Below, piece after piece: positions 20,882 through 24,829 of a stretch of DNA of 24,829 nt. The notes beneath the pieces are model-generated. The model was not told the DNA's origin, ran no database searches, and saw nothing but the letters and a program-made list of their open reading frames with translations. Where the stretch lies: contig CAYZSZ010000012.1 of the NCBI GenBank assembly GCA_964481175.1, positions 1-24,829 on the forward strand. Reading direction: 5' to 3'. Position numbers and translations under genes: made by a program. Position 1 is the stretch's first letter; every line of letters begins with the position of its first letter. Source of the DNA: JAGOVB01 sp964481175 (GTDB lineage Bacteria > Patescibacteriota > Minisyncoccia > Phycocordibacterales > PALSA-1337).

Positions 20882-22312
20882 ATGAATAACACTCCAATTG
20901 TTCTGCGATTCGAAGACGTGACTTTTGAGTATGGCGAAAACAAGCCAATTCTCAAAGAAGGAAATTTCTCGATTCGACAGGGCTCAAAAATAACAATCAT
21001 GGGACAAAATGGTGCTGGTAAAAGCACTATTTTCAAGATGATTACAAAAGAGCTTCATCCCGAAGAAGGTGAGGTACACATCGCTCAAAACCGTACGATC
21101 GCTATCGCTCGTCAGGTTATTCCACGTGCTGATATGGAGCTGTCAGTCCGAGACTTCTTTTTGAAAAGTTTTAAAGAGAAGATATATGATATCGATCCCC
21201 GTATCGATGAGATCCTCGAAGTAGTAAACTTAAAAGCACCACACGACCGCGCAGTCAAAACCTTTTCTGGTGGTCAGCAAGCTCGACTTCTTTTGGCTTC
21301 TGCTCTTATCCAAAAACCAGATATACTGCTTCTCGATGAGCCGACAAACAATCTCGACCATGCTGGTATCGAGCATCTCACTACATTTCTAAAGCAATAC
21401 CGAGGTACTTGTCTCGTCATTTCTCACGATGCTGACTTTTTGAATTCATTCACTGATGGTGTGTTGTATCTCGATGCACGTACTCAAAAGATCGAACAGT
21501 ACGTCGGTAACTATTTTGACGTAGTAGAACAGATCCGTGTACGAGTAGAAAAGGAGAATATGAAAAATGCTCAGCTCGCAAAGGAGATCCAGGAGAACAA
21601 AGACAAAGCAAACTTCTTTGCAAACAAAGGAGGTCAGATGCGTCTCGTCGCAAAGCGTATGCGTGAAAAAGCAGAGGAGCTCGAAGAAGAAAAAGTAGAT
21701 GTCCGAAAAGAAGACAAAACAATCAAAGCATTTACCATACCAAACCAGCCAGATTTCACTGGGGTGATCGTCACGATTGCATACAAAAAGAAAAAAATTG
21801 AGCTCAAGCGCAACAAGCATCTCCGTATTGCTGGACCAAACGGCATAGGCAAGAGCACTTTGCTCAATGCTTTGGCAAATGGTACTCATACAGGCTCAAG
21901 CATTGCTGATGGGATCCGCGTTGGGTACTATCGACAAGATTTTTCTACCCTCAATTTTGATCACACGGTATTTGAAACTTTGGAAGAGGGGATGCGAAAG
22001 AGTAATAAGCCACTGATCCAAGAAAAGCTACGCGCAGTTGCGGCGTCATTCCTCATCACTGCTGAATACATGAGTGTAAAAGTAGGGGCGCTGTCAGAAG
22101 GTCAAAAGGGACTCGTCGCATTTGCTCGACTAGTTCTAGAAGAACCAGGACTTTTGATTTTGGATGAGCCGACAAACCATATCAACTTTCGACACCTACC
22201 AGTTATTGCAAAAGCACTCCATGACTATGAAGGAGTCATGATTATCGTCTCTCACGTACCAGAATTTTTAAACCAAATCAGAATCGACGAAACACTCGAT
22301 CTGTCGAAGTAA
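20882..22312 (+). CDS. ABC-F family ATPase (translation factor type)
   Basis: 476 residues with two ATPase domains and no membrane segment. Domain 1: Walker A GQNGAGKST, signature SGGQQ, Walker B LLLDEPTNNLD. A charged linker (about 215-285, KENMKNAQLAKEIQENKDKAN) follows. Domain 2: GPNGIGKST, LSEGQKG and LLILDEPTNHIN. ABC-F proteins act on the ribosome. The second signature is LSEGQ and the D-loop ends NHIN instead of NHLD, both mild departures. The start at 20882 is chosen because upstream codons run back through the unit E terminator. TACCCT at 20864-20869 is a weak -10 candidate. The stop touches the convergent S4 gene with no spacer. Confidence 0.92.
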   Translation: MNNTPIVLRFEDVTFEYGENKPILKEGNFSIRQGSKITIMGQNGAGKSTIFKMITKELHPEEGEVHIAQNRTIAIARQVIPRADMELSVRDFFLKSFKEKIYDIDPRIDEILEVVNLKAPHDRAVKTFSGGQQARLLLASALIQKPDILLLDEPTNNLDHAGIEHLTTFLKQYRGTCLVISHDADFLNSFTDGVLYLDARTQKIEQYVGNYFDVVEQIRVRVEKENMKNAQLAKEIQENKDKANFFANKGGQMRLVAKRMREKAEELEEEKVDVRKEDKTIKAFTIPNQPDFTGVIVTIAYKKKKIELKRNKHLRIAGPNGIGKSTLLNALANGTHTGSSIADGIRVGYYRQDFSTLNFDHTVFETLEEGMRKSNKPLIQEKLRAVAASFLITAEYMSVKVGALSEGQKGLVAFARLVLEEPGLLILDEPTNHINFRHLPVIAKALHDYEGVMIIVSHVPEFLNQIRIDETLDLSK

Positions 22313-22543
22313 TTAGCGCTTGATGTGAGTCTTTGTCTTGAGGATTTCTACCTTATCACCTTCGTTTACCTTGTCTCCAAGTACAGCAAAACGGTCATTT
22401 ATTTTGACCCATTTGTGCTCAATCATTTTGTCAGCCTCTCGTCGTGAAGCTTTGCCAGTTAGCGCCATATAGCGGTTTAAACGCATAGGGAACTCCGATG
22501 CGGGAATGTCTCTCAGCTCTGGCTTTTTAGGGGTTTCTTTCAT
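22313..22543 (-). CDS. Stand-alone S4-domain RNA-binding protein
   Basis: 76 residues. FPMRLNRYMALTGKASRREADKMIEHKWVKINDRF is an S4 fold of the kind found at the N-terminus of pseudouridine synthases such as RluB. Here no synthase domain follows; the protein ends about 25 residues later in KTKTHIKR. S4 proteins bind structured RNA, often rRNA, or help stalled ribosomes. Its start is fixed by a -10 box six bases upstream. The stop directly abuts that of the ABC-F gene on the other strand. Confidence 0.85.
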   Translation of the reverse strand: MKETPKKPELRDIPASEFPMRLNRYMALTGKASRREADKMIEHKWVKINDRFAVLGDKVNEGDKVEILKTKTHIKR

Positions 22544-22549
22544 AAGGCG

Positions 22550-22558
22550 AGTATAGCA
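22550..22558 (-). promoter_or_regulatory. Extended -10 promoter of the S4 gene, leaderless
   Basis: On the minus strand TGC-TATACT (box 22550-22555) is followed by CGCCTT and the ATG at 22543: exactly six bases. This shows that the leaderless spacing also holds on the minus strand. The box sits in the 15-base gap behind the flavoprotein gene and runs up to its last codon. Confidence 0.72.
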
Positions 22559-23728
22559 CTAAACAGCATTCCCAGCCACAAAACCAGTAGTCCAACAGAT
22601 CTGTAGACTGTATCCTCCAGAAGGTCGGTTGATATCGAGTACATCTCCAGTGAGGTATATGTTCGGAGCTATTTTTGATTGCATTGTTCTCCAATCTACT
22701 TCAGTAAGGGCAACACCACCAGCGCTGACGATCGCACGGTCTTCGACGTTGCCGGTTATTTTTATGCGAGAATCCTTTAGCTTTGCGATGAGCTCCATGC
22801 GCTCTTCTCGAGTGACGCTGTGTACACGCACTTCTTTTGGTGCGAGGTACTCGGCTAATTTTTTAGGGACTATTTCAGTGAGACAGTTCGCGAGGAATTT
22901 ATTTTGATTTTCTTTAAATAGTTCTTGTAGTTTTGCATTCATCGCACCATGATCGAGATCGGGGAAAAAGTCCACTCCGATGTGTACATCGCCATAACGG
23001 AGGTACTCTGTCGCGTCGCCACTCATGTTGAGGACTGTGGGACCAGTGATACCAAAGTGAGTAAAAAGAATTTTGCCTTTTTTTGAGTACTCTTTGAGAC
23101 CGCTTTGGTACAGTGACAATTTCACATCAGGAAACGTGAGGCCTTGTAGTGCTTTTGGCCACGCATCAGAAGTTTTGAGAGGGACGAGTGAGGGTATGGG
23201 TTCTTTTATGGTGTGTCCAAGAGCCTTGAGCCACGGATATGACTCGCCGTTACAGCCAGTCGAGACAATGTATGATTTTGCTTTTATGTATTTACCTTTT
23301 ACTTTTACGCCATTTGCGTCGAGACCTTCTACAGTGGTATTTGTTTTGACCGTGACGTTTTCTATATATTTCAAAAGCACATCGAGCACTGACTGTGCAG
23401 AGTTCGAAACAGGAAAGACTCGGCCTTCATTTTCTACTTTAGTTTGCATACCTCGACTATTAAAGAAATCTAAAGTACTTTTTACATCCCATTGTGAAAA
23501 AGCAGAATACAAAAAAGGTTCAGCATCTGTATAGCGTGGTAGGAGTGTTCTGTTGTCAGGAGTGTTGTTTGTTACATTACAGCGACCTCCGCCCGTAGTG
23601 AGAAGTTTTTTACCAAGAGTCTTATTTTTCTCTATGAGTAGCACTTTTTTACCTCGCTCTGCTGCGCGTCCCGCCGCCATCATGCCAGATGGGCCACCTC
23701 CGATTACGATAACGTCAAAGTCTTCCAT
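22559..23728 (-). CDS. BaiN/HI0933-family NAD(P)/FAD-dependent oxidoreductase
   Basis: 389 residues. The N-terminal VIVIGGGPSGMMAAGRAAERGKKVLLIEK is the FAD-binding Rossmann motif. The family signature KLLTTGGGRCNVTN follows at about residues 40-53. The C-terminal IYLTGDVLDINRPSGGYSLQICWTTGFVAG completes the FAD site. Family members are flavoproteins of poorly known substrate; one branch reduces bile-acid intermediates in gut bacteria, which should not be assumed here. The ATG overlaps the stop of the GH130 gene (TAATG), so both are co-transcribed. Confidence 0.93.
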   Translation of the reverse strand: MEDFDVIVIGGGPSGMMAAGRAAERGKKVLLIEKNKTLGKKLLTTGGGRCNVTNNTPDNRTLLPRYTDAEPFLYSAFSQWDVKSTLDFFNSRGMQTKVENEGRVFPVSNSAQSVLDVLLKYIENVTVKTNTTVEGLDANGVKVKGKYIKAKSYIVSTGCNGESYPWLKALGHTIKEPIPSLVPLKTSDAWPKALQGLTFPDVKLSLYQSGLKEYSKKGKILFTHFGITGPTVLNMSGDATEYLRYGDVHIGVDFFPDLDHGAMNAKLQELFKENQNKFLANCLTEIVPKKLAEYLAPKEVRVHSVTREERMELIAKLKDSRIKITGNVEDRAIVSAGGVALTEVDWRTMQSKIAPNIYLTGDVLDINRPSGGYSLQICWTTGFVAGNAV

Positions 23729-24829
23729 TATTTTTCAAGCGCCTCTAGTAAAAGCTTGATGTTTGTCATCGCCACTCCAGTCACTGAGTCAGCTCCACCA
23801 TAGTATATATAGAGTGTTTCGCCGCGGACGATCGCTCCGCAAGGAAAGACTACGTTGTCGACTTGGCCGTGTAGCTCGTATGTAGTCTCAGGTGAAAGGA
23901 TTGGGTCAGAAAGACGCGAGATCAGTTTTGTCGGATCTTTTGCATCAAAGAGTGCTGCACCGAGTCGATATGTTCCACGAGGAGAGATGCCATGGTACAG
24001 CCACAACCACCCACGCTCTGTCTTTATCGGAGGGCCTGCCAGTCCTAGTTTTTTACCATCCCACATACCAGGGCGAGGTCGCATGATTTCAATGCACTTG
24101 TTTACTCTATTTTTTGCAAAATCCAAAGAAGGTAAAAAGTCGGCGCACATATTGGTACCTATGCGGTGGATAAACATGTAGTGCTTGTTGTATTCCTCAG
24201 GAAGAATCGTACTGTCTTTGTCATCGACACCATCAGGGGTGATGATCACAGGCTCAGACCACGCATCCCAGTTTCTTTTTTCAAAATCAGCGACAGATAT
24301 GGTGCTGATCGCGACACGTGGGGAATCGATACCGTTGTATGCTGTGTATGTTATGTATAAAGTATCTTTTATTTGTACGATACGCGCATCCTCACAGCCT
24401 GAGTTTCCATTTGGGATTCTTTTTTCTTCAAATGAAGCGCGAGGTTTGTATATAGGGATTGGTAGTCGTTCCTCGATGGTCACACCGTCGAGTGATATAG
24501 CTAGTCCTACAGTAGAGGTATTGTCTTCACCCATGGCACGGTAAAGAATATAAATCTTTTTATTTATTTCGATAGCAGCAGGGTTGAAAACAGCTTTTGA
24601 TTCCCAAGGATTGTGGATATTTGGGGCGAGGATCGGGTTGTGTATTGAGCGCTCGACGAGTGGATTGCCGGGGATAATCGTCATAAAGAAATGCTTGAGG
24701 TATACACTAGCGCGGGCTCCCACGGTATCGGCAGCTCCGTAATATATATGGAGATAGTCTTTGTCGATATACCCGCCAGTTGGGAACGTGACATTCTGCA
24801 CGACTCCTGTTTTTTCATAGCTTTCTTCG
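23728..24829 (-). CDS. GH130-family glycoside phosphorylase/hydrolase, tandem domain, 5'-truncated
   Basis: The frame stays open to the right edge (EESYEKTGVV before the GTG at 24801), so the start lies outside. The visible part holds the tail of one GH130 domain (YEKTGVVQNVTFPTGGY...YYGAAD), directly followed by a complete second one: NPILAPNIHNPWESKAVFNPAA, YRAMG, GCEDARIVQI, KDSTILPEE, GWLWLYHGIS and, at the end, YELHGQVDNVVFPCGA...YYGGAD. The repeated ending shows two domains in one protein. GH130 enzymes split beta-mannosides by phosphorolysis or hydrolysis, and the specificity is not readable here. GCEDAR departs slightly from the usual EDPR block. Co-transcribed with the flavoprotein gene. 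Confidence 0.88.
   Translation of the reverse strand, partial: EESYEKTGVVQNVTFPTGGYIDKDYLHIYYGAADTVGARASVYLKHFFMTIIPGNPLVERSIHNPILAPNIHNPWESKAVFNPAAIEINKKIYILYRAMGEDNTSTVGLAISLDGVTIEERLPIPIYKPRASFEEKRIPNGNSGCEDARIVQIKDTLYITYTAYNGIDSPRVAISTISVADFEKRNWDAWSEPVIITPDGVDDKDSTILPEEYNKHYMFIHRIGTNMCADFLPSLDFAKNRVNKCIEIMRPRPGMWDGKKLGLAGPPIKTERGWLWLYHGISPRGTYRLGAALFDAKDPTKLISRLSDPILSPETTYELHGQVDNVVFPCGAIVRGETLYIYYGGADSVTGVAMTNIKLLLEALEK

Noticed and set aside
21446..21889. Long minus-strand open frames opposite the ABC-F gene (also opposite aspS, RnfD-FNR and the flavoprotein)
   Set aside because: They mirror strongly coding frames, show no family motif, promoter or ribosome site, and consist of low-complexity Phe/Leu/Ser/Cys runs.
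1..24829. CRISPR array, tRNA, rRNA, transposase, integrase or attC-like recombination site
   Set aside because: None found by reading both strands. The hairpins after units A-E are terminators with T runs, not recognisable attC sites, so an integron is not claimed.

Overview
The window reads as a piece of a small-genome bacterial chromosome, most likely a member of the Candidate Phyla Radiation (Patescibacteria, Parcubacteria-like). This is inferred from the gene repertoire (two CYTH proteins, a META-domain protein, an MltG-like anchor, an archaeal-type AspRS, GH130, many single-helix anchored proteins) and from very tight packing. It is not proved by a marker gene. TGA serves as an ordinary stop codon, so the recoded lineages of that radiation are unlikely. 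No rRNA, tRNA, CRISPR, transposase or origin is visible, and no stretch over 300 bases lacks a gene; the longest (12792-13027) holds a promoter, a candidate small RNA and a terminator.

Layout. 1-3884: end of an M20 peptidase, a GNAT acetyltransferase, CYTH protein 1, then an overlapping set (META protein, anchored hypothetical, VOC dioxygenase). 3893-4622: G/C-rich gene unit A. 4638-6977: ABC exporter and alpha/beta hydrolase. 6978-7751: unit B. 7765-9032: CYTH protein 2, a 39-residue membrane peptide, peptide deformylase. 9073-12791: an apparent operon of an MltG-like/lysyl-oxidase fusion, a PQQ-type sugar dehydrogenase, a LysE-family exporter and a VTT membrane protein. 12792-14064: a candidate small RNA and twin units C and D. 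14069-15512: a T-box leader and an archaeal-type aspartyl-tRNA synthetase. 15501-15821: cold-shock protein. 15838-20027: a redox operon (FMN-binding anchor, ApbE, RnfD-FNR fusion, MsrA, MsrB, M23 peptidase). 20036-20850: unit E, a prepilin-like H-X9-DG protein. 20882-22312: ABC-F ATPase. On the minus strand: S4 protein, BaiN/HI0933 flavoprotein and a GH130 protein that runs off the right edge.

Two expression styles coexist. Nine resident genes have a TANNNT -10 box exactly six bases before the ATG and no Shine-Dalgarno, so transcription should start on the ATG itself (leaderless). Units A-E instead have a -35/-10 promoter, a CA-rich 5' UTR, a G/C-richer ORF of mostly unknown function and a dedicated hairpin terminator, and each abuts resident genes closely. 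They look like self-contained acquired cassettes.

The strongest individual findings are the minimal T-box before aspS (Asp GAC specifier, UGGC tRNA-end-binding bulge, strongly shortened Stem I) and the MltG-LysM/lysyl oxidase fusion with the copper histidines and both cofactor residues retained. Next come the combined flavinylation and methionine-sulfoxide-repair operon and the cassette-like units with a shared transcript start.
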